This document shows, piece by piece, positions 1 to 6,454 of a stretch of 8,216 nucleotides of DNA. This DNA is from Gammaproteobacteria bacterium (GTDB lineage Bacteria > Pseudomonadota > Gammaproteobacteria > Xanthomonadales > Wenzhouxiangellaceae). The DNA lies in assembly GCA_003561495.1 (NCBI GenBank), contig PWWM01000237.1, positions 1 through 8,216 of the forward strand, read 5' to 3'. Position 1 is the first letter of the stretch; each line of letters opens with the position of its first letter. The notes below the pieces were generated by a model. That model was not told where the DNA came from, searched no databases, and saw only the letters and a list, made by a program, of their open reading frames with translations. A program made the translations under genes and the position numbers.

Positions 1-563
1 CCGGTAAAGCCCATGAAAGCCAGCGCCATCAAGCCGGCGGTGATCAGGCCGATGGGGGCGCCGCGGAAGCTGGCCGGTACGTCGGCCATGGTCAGACGTT
101 CGCGGGCGGCGGCCAGGGCGATGAGCACCATGCCGAAACCGGTGGCCGCGCCGACGCCATACAGGGCTGATTCAACCAGGCTGTGTTGCTCGCGCAAGTT
201 CAGTAATGCCACGCCGAGCACGGCACAGTTGCTGGTGATCAGGGGCAAGTAAATGCCCAGTACGCGGTGCAGCAGGGGAGCTGAGTGGCGCATGAAAAGC
301 TCGGTCATCTGTACCAGTGCGGCAATCACCAGGATGAAGGCGACCGTGGTCAGATACATCAGGTTCAGCGGCGCCAGCACGTAGGTGGTCAGCAGATAGC
401 TGGATACCGTGGCCAGGGTCAGGACGAACGCCGTGGCCAGTGACATGCCCACGGCTGATTCCACGTTGGAAGACACCCCCATGAACGGGCACAGTCCGAG
501 AAACTGGATCAACACAAAATTGTTGACCAGGGCTGCCGAGACAATGATCAGAATCAGGTCCAT
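1..563 (-). CDS. rnfA: Electron transport complex subunit RnfA/RsxA (3' end cut off)
   Basis: RnfA is an integral inner-membrane subunit of the Rnf (Rsx) complex, which couples electron flow between ferredoxin and NAD to ion transport; in enterobacteria it keeps SoxR reduced. Reading the minus strand from ATG at 563-561 gives 187 codons, ending in the family-typical sequence MGFT just before the window edge. The family is about 193 residues, so only a few codons are missing. Visible hallmarks are LVNNFVL near residue 12, FLGLCPFMGVS with Cys25, and NCAVLGVALLN with Cys113. These two cysteines match those that bind the intramembrane Fe-S cluster in characterised Rnf complexes. Hydrophobic segments run throughout, as expected for about six membrane spans. 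An alternative TTG at 581-579 would add six residues beginning (M)TDY and overlap the metG stop by four bases. I prefer the ATG because it gives the usual N-terminal length and cysteine numbering. The gene follows metG in the same direction with a 14-base gap, so it is probably cotranscribed. rnfB and the rest are expected beyond the left edge. Confidence 0.93.
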   Translation of the reverse strand, partial: MDLILIIVSAALVNNFVLIQFLGLCPFMGVSSNVESAVGMSLATAFVLTLATVSSYLLTTYVLAPLNLMYLTTVAFILVIAALVQMTELFMRHSAPLLHRVLGIYLPLITSNCAVLGVALLNLREQHSLVESALYGVGAATGFGMVLIALAAARERLTMADVPASFRGAPIGLITAGLMALAFMGFT

Positions 564-577
564 CGCCTGATAATCCG

Positions 578-2599
578 TCAACTGACTTTCATTCCGGGGC
601 TTGCGCCACTGTCCGGTGACAACAAGAAGGGCCTGCCATCGGCATCACTGGCGGCCAGCACCATGCCCTCGGATATGCCGAAGCGCATCTTGCGTGGCGC
701 CAGGTTGGCCACCACCACGGTCAGACGTCCCTCCAGCTCGGCCGGTTCGTAGTGACCGCGAATACCGGCCATGACCTGGCGGGTGTTGCCGCCCAGATCC
801 AGCGTCAGGCGCAACAGCTTGTCAGCGCCTTCGATGTGCTCGGCGGTGACGATCCGCGCCACCCGCAGATCGACCTTGGCAAAATCGCCAAACTCGATGG
901 TTGGACTGTCCTCTGATTCTTCTGTTACGGTCGCTGTGTTTTGTTGTTGGTCCAAGGATTCACGGCTGGCCTCGATGACCCGCTCGGTCTGCTCGGATTC
1001 GACACGCTTGAGCAGCGGCTTGAAGCGTTCGATGTCATGGTCGAGCAGCGGTTGGGTGATGCTGTCGAAATCATCCAGGGAAAGATTGAGAAACTCACCG
1101 GCGGCCGAGGCCGTTTGCGGGATGACCGGGGCCAGCCAGGTCATCATGGCCCGGAACATGTTGATGCCCTGGGTACAGATGGCCAGCACTTCGGCTTCGC
1201 GACCTTCTTCCTTGGCCAGCACCCAGGGCTTGTGTTCGTCGATGTAGCGGTTGGCCTCGTCGGCCAGGGCCATGATCCGGCGTATGGCCTGGTGGTAGTT
1301 GCGCTGCTCGAATTCCGCGGCGATCGATTCATGGGCATCGACAAAGCGCTGGTACAGGGCCGGGTCGGGCAGTTCGGCGGCCAGCCGGCCCTTGCCAAAC
1401 TTGTGGATGAACCCGGCCGAGCGACTGGCGATGTTGACCAGCTTGCCGACCAGGTCGGCATTGACCCGGGCTCGGAAATCGTCCAGGTTGAGATCGATGT
1501 CGGCCAGCCCGGAGCCCAGCTTGGCGGCAAAGTAGTACCGCAAGCTGTCGGGGTGAACGTGATCCAGCCAGGTGCGCGCCTTGATGAAGGTGCCGCGCGA
1601 TTTCGACATCTTGGCGCCGTTGACGGTCAGAAAACCGTGGGCATGGACTGCGGTCGGACGGCGCAGCCCGGCGCCTTCTAGCATGGCCGGCCAGAACAGG
1701 CAGTGGAAGTAGATGATGTCCTTGCCGATGAAGTGGTGCATCTCGGTTGGCGAGTCGGGCTTGAGCCACTCCTCGAAATTCAGACCTTCACGCTCACAGA
1801 TTTCCTTGAAACTGGCCAGATAGCCAACCGGCGCATCCAGCCAGACGTAAAAGTACTTGCCGGGCGCATCGGGAATGGCGAAACCGAAATACGGTTCGTC
1901 GCGGGTCACGTCCCAGTCGCGCAGGCGCTCGCCAAACCATTCCTCGAGTTTGTTGGCGACCTCATCCTGCAATGCGCCGGAACGGACCCAGCCTTTCAGG
2001 CTTTCGCGAAAGTTTTCCAGGGTGACGAAGTAATGCTCGGTCTTTTTCATCACCGGCGTGGCGCCGGACAGTGCCGAACGCGGCTCGACAAGTTCGGTGG
2101 GATCGTAGGTCGCCCCGCAGACCTCGCAGGAATCACCATGCTGATCCTCGGCGCCGCAACGCGGGCAATGACCGCGAATGAAGCGGTCGGGCAGGAACAT
2201 GCCGCGCTCGGGATCGAAGAACTGCTCGATGGTGCGGGTGCTGACCGCGCCACTGTCCTTGAGTCGTGACCAGATGCGCTCGACCAGGCCTCTGTTGGTC
2301 TCGGTATGGGTCGAAGAGAAGTGATCATGCGACAGTCCGAAGTCATCGAAGTCGCGCTGGTGCTCGGCATTCATCTGATCGATCAGCGCCTCCGGGCTCA
2401 TGCCGTGCTTTTCGGCATGCAGCATGATCGGTGTGCCGTGGGCATCATCGGCCCAGGCAAACCAGACCTCGTGACCACGGGCACGCTGAAAGCGCGCCCA
2501 GATGTCGGTCTGGATGTATTCGAGCATGTGGCCCAGGTGAATCGAGCCGTTGGCATAGGGCAGGGCGGCGGTAACCAGAATGCGTCGCTTGGCGGTCAT
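578..2599 (-). CDS. metG: Methionine--tRNA ligase (MetRS)
   Basis: Cytoplasmic enzyme that charges tRNA(Met) with methionine using ATP. Numbering from the ATG at 2599-2597 gives 673 residues. The class I signature HLGH lies at residues 21-24, and KMSKS starts at residue 330. Four zinc-knuckle cysteines lie at 145, 148, 158 and 161, nearly identical in position to the E. coli long-form enzyme. The last roughly 100 residues, after a Gln/Thr/Glu-rich linker, form the EMAP/Arc1p-like OB-fold tRNA-binding domain, including DLRVARI, APRKMRFGISEGM and the C-terminal PGMKVS. An upstream in-frame ATG at 2638-2636 would add 13 residues (MTYPQSNHFHPPI) with no family counterpart. Neither start has a convincing Shine-Dalgarno sequence, so homology decides for 2599. 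The gene is divergent from mrp and sits upstream of rnfA. Nothing looks broken. Confidence 0.97.
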   Translation of the reverse strand: MTAKRRILVTAALPYANGSIHLGHMLEYIQTDIWARFQRARGHEVWFAWADDAHGTPIMLHAEKHGMSPEALIDQMNAEHQRDFDDFGLSHDHFSSTHTETNRGLVERIWSRLKDSGAVSTRTIEQFFDPERGMFLPDRFIRGHCPRCGAEDQHGDSCEVCGATYDPTELVEPRSALSGATPVMKKTEHYFVTLENFRESLKGWVRSGALQDEVANKLEEWFGERLRDWDVTRDEPYFGFAIPDAPGKYFYVWLDAPVGYLASFKEICEREGLNFEEWLKPDSPTEMHHFIGKDIIYFHCLFWPAMLEGAGLRRPTAVHAHGFLTVNGAKMSKSRGTFIKARTWLDHVHPDSLRYYFAAKLGSGLADIDLNLDDFRARVNADLVGKLVNIASRSAGFIHKFGKGRLAAELPDPALYQRFVDAHESIAAEFEQRNYHQAIRRIMALADEANRYIDEHKPWVLAKEEGREAEVLAICTQGINMFRAMMTWLAPVIPQTASAAGEFLNLSLDDFDSITQPLLDHDIERFKPLLKRVESEQTERVIEASRESLDQQQNTATVTEESEDSPTIEFGDFAKVDLRVARIVTAEHIEGADKLLRLTLDLGGNTRQVMAGIRGHYEPAELEGRLTVVVANLAPRKMRFGISEGMVLAASDADGRPFLLSPDSGASPGMKVS

Positions 2600-2670
2600 G
2601 ATGGGTGGATGGAAATGATTCGACTGGGGATAGGTCATTATCGCATGATGAGGCCGTCATGCCGCCCCGT

Positions 2671-2676
2671 TACAAT
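2671..2676 (+). promoter_or_regulatory. Candidate -10 element for mrp
   Basis: TACAAT (five of six matches to TATAAT) lies 38 bases upstream of the mrp ATG, in the short divergent space between metG and mrp. I see no good -35 hexamer 16-18 bases upstream, so this is only a candidate. Any metG promoter must share the same space, facing the other way. Confidence 0.3.
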
Positions 2677-2682
2677 ACGACT

Positions 2683-2697
2683 TTTGAAAGCTTCAAA
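2683..2697. repeat. Inverted repeat TTTGAA-AGC-TTCAAA between metG and mrp
   Basis: Two perfect 6-base arms separated by 3 bases lie just downstream of the candidate mrp -10 and 17 bases before the mrp start codon. The site could be a small operator for the divergent pair or a chance palindrome. No regulator is recognised from the sequence. Confidence 0.35.
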
Positions 2698-2714
2698 TAG
2701 AGAGTCTGCCAAGC

Positions 2715-3797
2715 ATGAGCACGACAGTCGAGTCTGATCTCAAGGCCGCAGTGGCCGCGTTGCAGGATCCTCACAGCGGACAAGCGCTGGGGGATGCGGT
2801 GCGTGGTCTTGCGATGAACGACGGCAAGGTGGCCGTCGACATTCAACTGGGTTACCCGGCCGCCGGCTGGCGGGAGCAGCTGGGCGAGTTGGTTAGAAAC
2901 ACACTGATGGCCCATGATGGCATTTCTGCGGTGACCGTGGACATGGACTGGCAGATTCCGAAGCACTCTGTTCAGGAGGGGCTCGAGCCTTTGAATGGGG
3001 TCCGCAATATCATTGCCGTGGCCTCCGGCAAGGGCGGGGTGGGCAAGTCCACGGTGGCCGCCAATCTGGCCCTGGCCCTGCAGGCCGAGGGCGCCCGGGT
3101 CGGGGTGCTGGATGCCGACATTTACGGCCCCAGCCAGCCGCGCATGCTTGGGCTCGATGGCATGCCCGACACCACCGAAGAGCGCAAGATCCTGCCCATG
3201 TCGGCGCATGGTTTGCAGGCCATGTCCATTGGTGTGCTGGTCAGCACCGATCAGGCCATGATCTGGAGAGGCCCAATGGCGACCCAGGCGCTGCAGCAGC
3301 TGGTGTCCGACACGCTCTGGGATGGTCTGGACTACCTGGTGGTCGATCTGCCGCCGGGAACCGGTGATATTCAGTTGACCCTTGCCCAGCGCATTCCGGT
3401 CGCCGGGGCGGTGGCGGTGACCACGCCGCAGGAAATTGCCGTGGACGATGTGCGGCGGGCCGTTGCGATGTTCAACAAGGTCAAGATTCCCACGCTCGGA
3501 ATCCTGGAAAACATGTCGACCCACATTTGCAGCCAGTGCGGGCATGAAGAGGCCATTTTCGGAGCTGGAGGTGGTGAGCGCATTGCCCGCGAAACAGGAC
3601 AGGTACTGATTGGCCAGATCCCATTGGATGCCGGGCTGGGCCGTTCGACTGACGAAGGCGCACCGATCGTGGCCAGCGATCCTGGTCATCCGGTGTCCAT
3701 GCGCTTTCACGAGGTCGCGCGCAACGTGGCGGCGAGACTGTCACTGCAGGCGCGTGATCAGCGCATCCGCATGCCGAAAATCAAGATTGTCGAATAG
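2715..3797 (+). CDS. mrp: Iron-sulfur cluster carrier ATPase Mrp/ApbC
   Basis: Cytoplasmic P-loop ATPase of the Mrp/Nbp35 (ApbC) family, which binds and delivers Fe-S clusters to apoproteins. The 360-residue product has an N-terminal MIP18/DUF59-like domain (about residues 5-85), then a MinD/ParA-like ATPase. The deviant Walker A motif GKGGVGKST lies at 105-113, the switch-like DADIYGPSQPRMLG follows, and VVDLPPGTGD (Walker B region) ends at Asp218. The cluster-binding CxxC motif is C272-S-Q-C275, followed by the FGAGGG motif. Length and domain order are normal. The ATG start gives MSTTVESDLKAAV, and a weak purine-rich AGAGAG (2699-2704) precedes it. dcd follows after 55 bases on the same strand and is probably cotranscribed. 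Location next to an Rnf subunit gene, and near petA, is compatible with service to Fe-S-containing redox complexes, but that is inference. Confidence 0.96.
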   Translation: MSTTVESDLKAAVAALQDPHSGQALGDAVRGLAMNDGKVAVDIQLGYPAAGWREQLGELVRNTLMAHDGISAVTVDMDWQIPKHSVQEGLEPLNGVRNIIAVASGKGGVGKSTVAANLALALQAEGARVGVLDADIYGPSQPRMLGLDGMPDTTEERKILPMSAHGLQAMSIGVLVSTDQAMIWRGPMATQALQQLVSDTLWDGLDYLVVDLPPGTGDIQLTLAQRIPVAGAVAVTTPQEIAVDDVRRAVAMFNKVKIPTLGILENMSTHICSQCGHEEAIFGAGGGERIARETGQVLIGQIPLDAGLGRSTDEGAPIVASDPGHPVSMRFHEVARNVAARLSLQARDQRIRMPKIKIVE

Positions 3798-3840
3798 CGA
3801 TCTGCAATAATCCGGGCTCATTTGTTACTTGCAAGACACT

Positions 3841-3844
3841 GGAG
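3841..3844 (+). promoter_or_regulatory. Shine-Dalgarno GGAG that fixes the dcd TTG start
   Basis: GGAG is placed 8 bases before TTG at 3853. The in-frame ATG at 3829 lies upstream of this ribosome binding site and would add eight non-homologous residues, so the TTG is the better start. Confidence 0.75.
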
Positions 3845-3852
3845 TCAGCCCC

Positions 3853-4422
3853 TTGAGTATCAAATCCGACCGCTGGATTCGGCATATGGCCGAAACCCAT
3901 GGCTTGATCGAGCCTTTCGAACCGGGACAGATCCGGCAGGCTGATGATGGTCGCAAGCTGGTGTCCTACGGGACCTCGAGCTATGGATACGACGGACGTT
4001 GCGCCGACGAATTCAAAATCTTCACCAATATCAATTCGGCCATCGTCGACCCCAAGAATTTCGATGAAAACAGTTTCGTCAGCTTCACCGGCGATACCTG
4101 CATCATTCCGCCCAATTCTTTTGCACTGGCGCGCACGGTCGAGTATTTCCGCATCCCGCGCAATGTCCTGACCATCTGTCTGGGCAAGTCGACCTATGCC
4201 CGCTGCGGCATCATCGTCAACGTCACGCCGCTGGAGCCGGAGTGGGAGGGGCATGTGACCCTGGAATTTTCCAACACCACTCCGCTACCGGCCCGCATTT
4301 ACGCCAATGAAGGGGTCGCGCAATTTCTGTTCCTGGAATCCGACGAGGCTTGTGAGACCTCGTATGCCGACCGAGCGGGCAAGTACATGGGTCAGCGCGG
4401 GGTGACTTTGCCCAAGGCCTGA
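3853..4422 (+). CDS. dcd: dCTP deaminase
   Basis: Deaminates dCTP to dUTP, the main route to dUMP and thus dTTP in many gammaproteobacteria. From the TTG start the product is 189 residues beginning MSIKSDRWIRHMAE, which matches the Pseudomonas/Xanthomonas form of the family. Family landmarks are SYGTSSYGYD (38-47), the long conserved block IIPPNSFALARTVEYF, GKSTYARCG (111-119), EWEGHVTLEFSN (130-141) and the C-terminal QRGVTLPKA. Ser113, Arg117 and Glu138 align with the catalytic Ser111, Arg115 and Glu138 of E. coli Dcd. One oddity is Gly48 in YDGRC, where the homologues I recall have Val (YDVRC). The start is chosen from the GGAG at 3841-3844 and from homology. The gene follows mrp, and its stop codon TGA directly abuts the stop codon of the convergent degS-like gene. 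Confidence 0.96.
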   Translation: MSIKSDRWIRHMAETHGLIEPFEPGQIRQADDGRKLVSYGTSSYGYDGRCADEFKIFTNINSAIVDPKNFDENSFVSFTGDTCIIPPNSFALARTVEYFRIPRNVLTICLGKSTYARCGIIVNVTPLEPEWEGHVTLEFSNTTPLPARIYANEGVAQFLFLESDEACETSYADRAGKYMGQRGVTLPKA

Positions 4423-5517
4423 TTATCCCAGCGGCGGTTGCTGGATCAGGCGAACCGTGGTGGTGAAAAGTTCTCCGCCGCGGAAAATCAGCAAGTCCAG
4501 TTCGGTGCCCGGTTCGAGTTCGGAGACCAGCAGCATGAACGCGCGCGCAGTGGTCACGGGCTGGTCATTCGCCTGGACCAGAATGTCGCCCGATTGCAAT
4601 CCCGCCCGCCATGCCGGGCCGCCATAGTCCACCCGCGAGACTCGCGCACCGGTGATGGGTTCGCCACGGAATTCCAGGGCAAAGGACAGGTCGGTCAGGT
4701 CCAGGCCGATCCAGCCGCGTCGTACCTGACCGTATTCAATGATCTGGGTCATGATGCGGTGAGCCAGCGGTGCGGGAATGGCAAAGCTGATGCCCTGGGC
4801 GCCCACAGTCTGACTCAGCGAGGCACTGTTGATGCCAATGATTTCTCCGGTCGGGTTGATTAGCGCGCCGCCGCTGTTACCGGCATTGATCGCGGCATCG
4901 GTCTGAATGAAATCCTCGAAAGTAGTCAGATTCAGCTGTCCTCGACCGGTGGCGCTGACGATCCCCATGGTGACGGTGTGGCTCAGGCCGAACGCATTGC
5001 CGATGGCCAGGACCACATCACCGGCACGCAGTGAAGATTCGGTGGCCAGACGGGCCGCTGGCAGATCATCCAGGTCAATCCTGAGAACGGCCAGGTCGGT
5101 GCCTGGATCGCTGCCGACGACGGTGGCTTCGGCGACTCGACCGTCCCACAGGGCAACGATGATGTCATCGACATCGGCAATCACATGCTGGGTGGTCAGA
5201 ATCAGACCATCCTCGGACAGGATCACGCCGCTGCCCAGTCCGCGTCGCGGGCGAGTGATGACCCGGTCCCGGTACAAGGCCTGAAAGATGCCGTCGCGAC
5301 CGCGATAGTCCATTCTCTGGCTGACCAGGGTGCGAGTATAGATGCTGACGACCGATGGGGCCGCCCGATTGACGGCATCGGCATAGGATGTCGGGCCAGG
5401 GGGCGCCTGAGGTTGATCCAGCGCTGGCAGTAGGTCGGGGCGAAAGAACACGATCACGAAGGCGATCGCCAACCCGAGCAGGACAAACTGGCTGGTGAAA
5501 TGAAAAAAAGTCTTCAA
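4423..5517 (-). CDS. degS: DegS/AlgW-like membrane-anchored periplasmic serine protease
   Basis: HtrA-family protease expected to start the envelope stress cascade by cutting the periplasmic part of an RseA/MucA-type anti-sigma factor when unfolded outer-membrane proteins are sensed by its PDZ domain. The 364-residue product has one N-terminal membrane helix (about 10-26) and a short linker. Its trypsin-like domain carries catalytic His111 (TTQHVI), Asp141 (TDLAVL) and Ser215 (GNSGGALI). A single PDZ domain spans about 270-358. One PDZ plus a membrane anchor and this length fit DegS/AlgW rather than DegP/MucD. The residue before the catalytic His is Gln, where Asn, Tyr or Ala are common. The start is TTG (5517-5515): an in-frame TGA lies nine codons upstream and no ATG is available before the membrane helix. 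I see no clear Shine-Dalgarno sequence. The gene is convergent with dcd and divergent from petA. Confidence 0.92.
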   Translation of the reverse strand: MKTFFHFTSQFVLLGLAIAFVIVFFRPDLLPALDQPQAPPGPTSYADAVNRAAPSVVSIYTRTLVSQRMDYRGRDGIFQALYRDRVITRPRRGLGSGVILSEDGLILTTQHVIADVDDIIVALWDGRVAEATVVGSDPGTDLAVLRIDLDDLPAARLATESSLRAGDVVLAIGNAFGLSHTVTMGIVSATGRGQLNLTTFEDFIQTDAAINAGNSGGALINPTGEIIGINSASLSQTVGAQGISFAIPAPLAHRIMTQIIEYGQVRRGWIGLDLTDLSFALEFRGEPITGARVSRVDYGGPAWRAGLQSGDILVQANDQPVTTARAFMLLVSELEPGTELDLLIFRGGELFTTTVRLIQQPPLG

Positions 5518-5564
5518 AGTGGAATATGGCGACTGGGACCATCAAATTGGACTGCCGGACGCCT

Positions 5565-5570
5565 ATTATA
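5565..5570 (-). promoter_or_regulatory. Candidate -10 element (TATAAT) for degS
   Basis: A perfect TATAAT reads on the minus strand 47 bases upstream of the degS TTG, which would give a leader of about 40 bases. The hexamer 17 bases further upstream (GCAATG) does not resemble a -35, so a helper factor or a weak promoter must be assumed. I found no sigma-E-type GAACTT/TCTGA pair. Confidence 0.45.
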
Positions 5571-5637
5571 AGGCTCCGGCGGACCTGCATTGCCCGGGCC
5601 TGAAACGTCGAAGAATGTGAATCCGGGGCAAGTATAA

Positions 5638-5667
5638 TTGTGCTTATCCTTAATTTTTCGCTAAAAT
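5638..5667 (+). promoter_or_regulatory. Candidate promoter for petABC
   Basis: TTGTGC (5638-5643) and TAAAAT (5662-5667) are separated by 18 bases in the most AT-rich part of the degS-petA gap. A second perfect TATAAT lies at 5633-5638, without a recognisable -35. Initiation from either would give a petA leader of roughly 150-180 bases. Confidence 0.4.
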
Positions 5668-5720
5668 AGGCGATTGAACATCTGAGAGCCCGAAGTTGGG
5701 TTGGCCCTGAAGGTCTGCCC

Positions 5721-5756
5721 CGGCCCTGTTTCGGGCGAATTCGTGGCCGTCTTTTT
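5721..5756 (+). terminator. Hairpin plus T-run in the petA leader (possible attenuator)
   Basis: CGGCC (5721-5725) can pair with GGCCG (5745-5749), followed immediately by TCTTTTT (5750-5756). An alternative inner stem, GCCC/GGGC with a 6-base loop, overlaps the left arm (about 5723-5736). The outer stem is only 5 base pairs with a long loop, so termination efficiency is doubtful. Its position between the candidate promoter and petA would make it a leader element, not the end of a gene. Confidence 0.3.
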
Positions 5757-5772
5757 GTAAACCGCCCGGTAA

Positions 5773-5787
5773 AGCGGATGTGCCGCT
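5773..5787 (+). other. Small hairpin AGCGG-ATGTG-CCGCT in the petA leader
   Basis: A perfect 5-base-pair stem with a 5-base loop lies 28 bases before the petA ribosome binding site. The left arm GCGG (5774-5777) could instead pair with CCGC at 5762-5765, so two mutually exclusive small stems are possible. No known riboswitch or RNA thermometer is recognised. Confidence 0.3.
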
Positions 5788-5814
5788 GGCAGTCCGGGTC
5801 AGACTCGTTAGATC

Positions 5815-5819
5815 GGGAG
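5815..5819 (+). promoter_or_regulatory. Shine-Dalgarno GGGAG of petA
   Basis: GGGAG is placed 6 bases before the petA ATG at 5826 and supports that start. Confidence 0.8.
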
Positions 5820-5825
5820 TAATTC

Positions 5826-6452
5826 ATGTCCGAAACCGAATCACTTGATTCCATCCAGCCGCAGACCGACCTGGGTCGTCGTCGGCTGTTGATGGCGACC
5901 ACCGGAGTGATTGGTGCTGCCGGTGTCGGTGCCGCCGCCTGGCCGTTTCTTTCCTCGCTTCGTCCCAGCGCCAAGGCGCGGATCGTGGGTGCGCCGGTCG
6001 AAGTCTTTATCGGCAACCTTGAGCCGGGCCAATTGACTCGGGTTCAGTGGCGCGGTCAGACCATCGGCATCATGCGCCGCACCGAGCGCATGCTCGAAGA
6101 GCTTCCCGGTTTGGCTGATCGCCTGCGTGATCCGGATTCCTCGGTGGTTGATCAGCAACCCGATTATGCGCGCAATGTCCATCGCTCGATTCGTCCGGAA
6201 ATTCTGGTGCTCAATGTTCATTGCACCCACCTGGGTTGCGTCCCGCAGGTGGTGCCCGAAATCGGCCCGCAACCGTTTGATTCCGACTGGAAGGGCGGTT
6301 TTTTCTGTCCCTGCCATCGCTCCACGTTCGACCTGGCCGGCCGGGTTTTCCGGGGTGTGCCGGCCATTCGCAACCTGCTGGTGCCGCCATATTCATTCAT
6401 CGATGATGATCACGTCATGATCGGTATGGATCCCGAAGAAGGAGCTGCCTGA
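5826..6452 (+). CDS. petA: Ubiquinol-cytochrome c reductase, Rieske iron-sulfur subunit
   Basis: Takes the first electron from ubiquinol at the Qo site of the cytochrome bc1 complex and passes it to cytochrome c1; the cluster domain faces the periplasm. The 208-residue product has a cytoplasmic N-terminus and an arginine triplet (18-20, LGRRRLLM) that resembles a Tat signal. An uncleaved membrane anchor follows (about 22-45). Cluster box 1 is C133-T-H135-L-G-C138 and box 2 is C161-P-C163-H164-R-S-T-F-D. The [2Fe-2S] ligands C133, H135, C161 and H164 and the disulfide cysteines C138 and C163 are all present. Box 2 is unusual: the family norm is CPCHGS, but here the Gly is Arg165 (codon CGC). 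Phe168 stands where mitochondrial proteins have the potential-raising Tyr; Phe is common in bacteria. A good GGGAG precedes the ATG. petB starts 2 bases after the stop, so they form one operon. Confidence 0.97.
   Translation: MSETESLDSIQPQTDLGRRRLLMATTGVIGAAGVGAAAWPFLSSLRPSAKARIVGAPVEVFIGNLEPGQLTRVQWRGQTIGIMRRTERMLEELPGLADRLRDPDSSVVDQQPDYARNVHRSIRPEILVLNVHCTHLGCVPQVVPEIGPQPFDSDWKGGFFCPCHRSTFDLAGRVFRGVPAIRNLLVPPYSFIDDDHVMIGMDPEEGAA
6439..6444 (+). promoter_or_regulatory. Shine-Dalgarno AAGGAG of petB inside the petA 3' end
   Basis: AAGGAG lies within the last codons of petA, 10 bases before the petB ATG. This supports the petB start and tight coupling of the two genes. Confidence 0.7.
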
Positions 6453-6454
6453 TC

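Noticed and set aside
172..492. 106-codon minus-strand frame inside rnfA
   Set aside because: It is out of frame with rnfA, whose translation matches the family from start to window edge.
941..1681. 246-codon open frame on the plus strand inside metG
   Set aside because: It is fully antisense to metG codons that match the family throughout; the protein has low-complexity Gly/Val/Gln composition and no recognisable domain.
2670..3710. 346-codon open frame antisense to mrp
   Set aside because: It lies wholly opposite the well-supported mrp gene, is rich in His, Gln, Arg and Gly with no family motif, and is what a GC-rich coding strand produces in its complement.
5518..5825. Search for a small gene, tRNA or other known RNA in the 308-base degS-petA gap
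   Set aside because: No open frame with a ribosome binding site and no cloverleaf were found; only promoter-like boxes and short stems, which are listed separately.
5165..6016. 283-codon minus-strand frame crossing the degS-petA gap
   Set aside because: It spans the promoter region and overlaps both degS (other frame) and petA (antisense); the translation is Pro/Arg/Ser-rich with no family resemblance.
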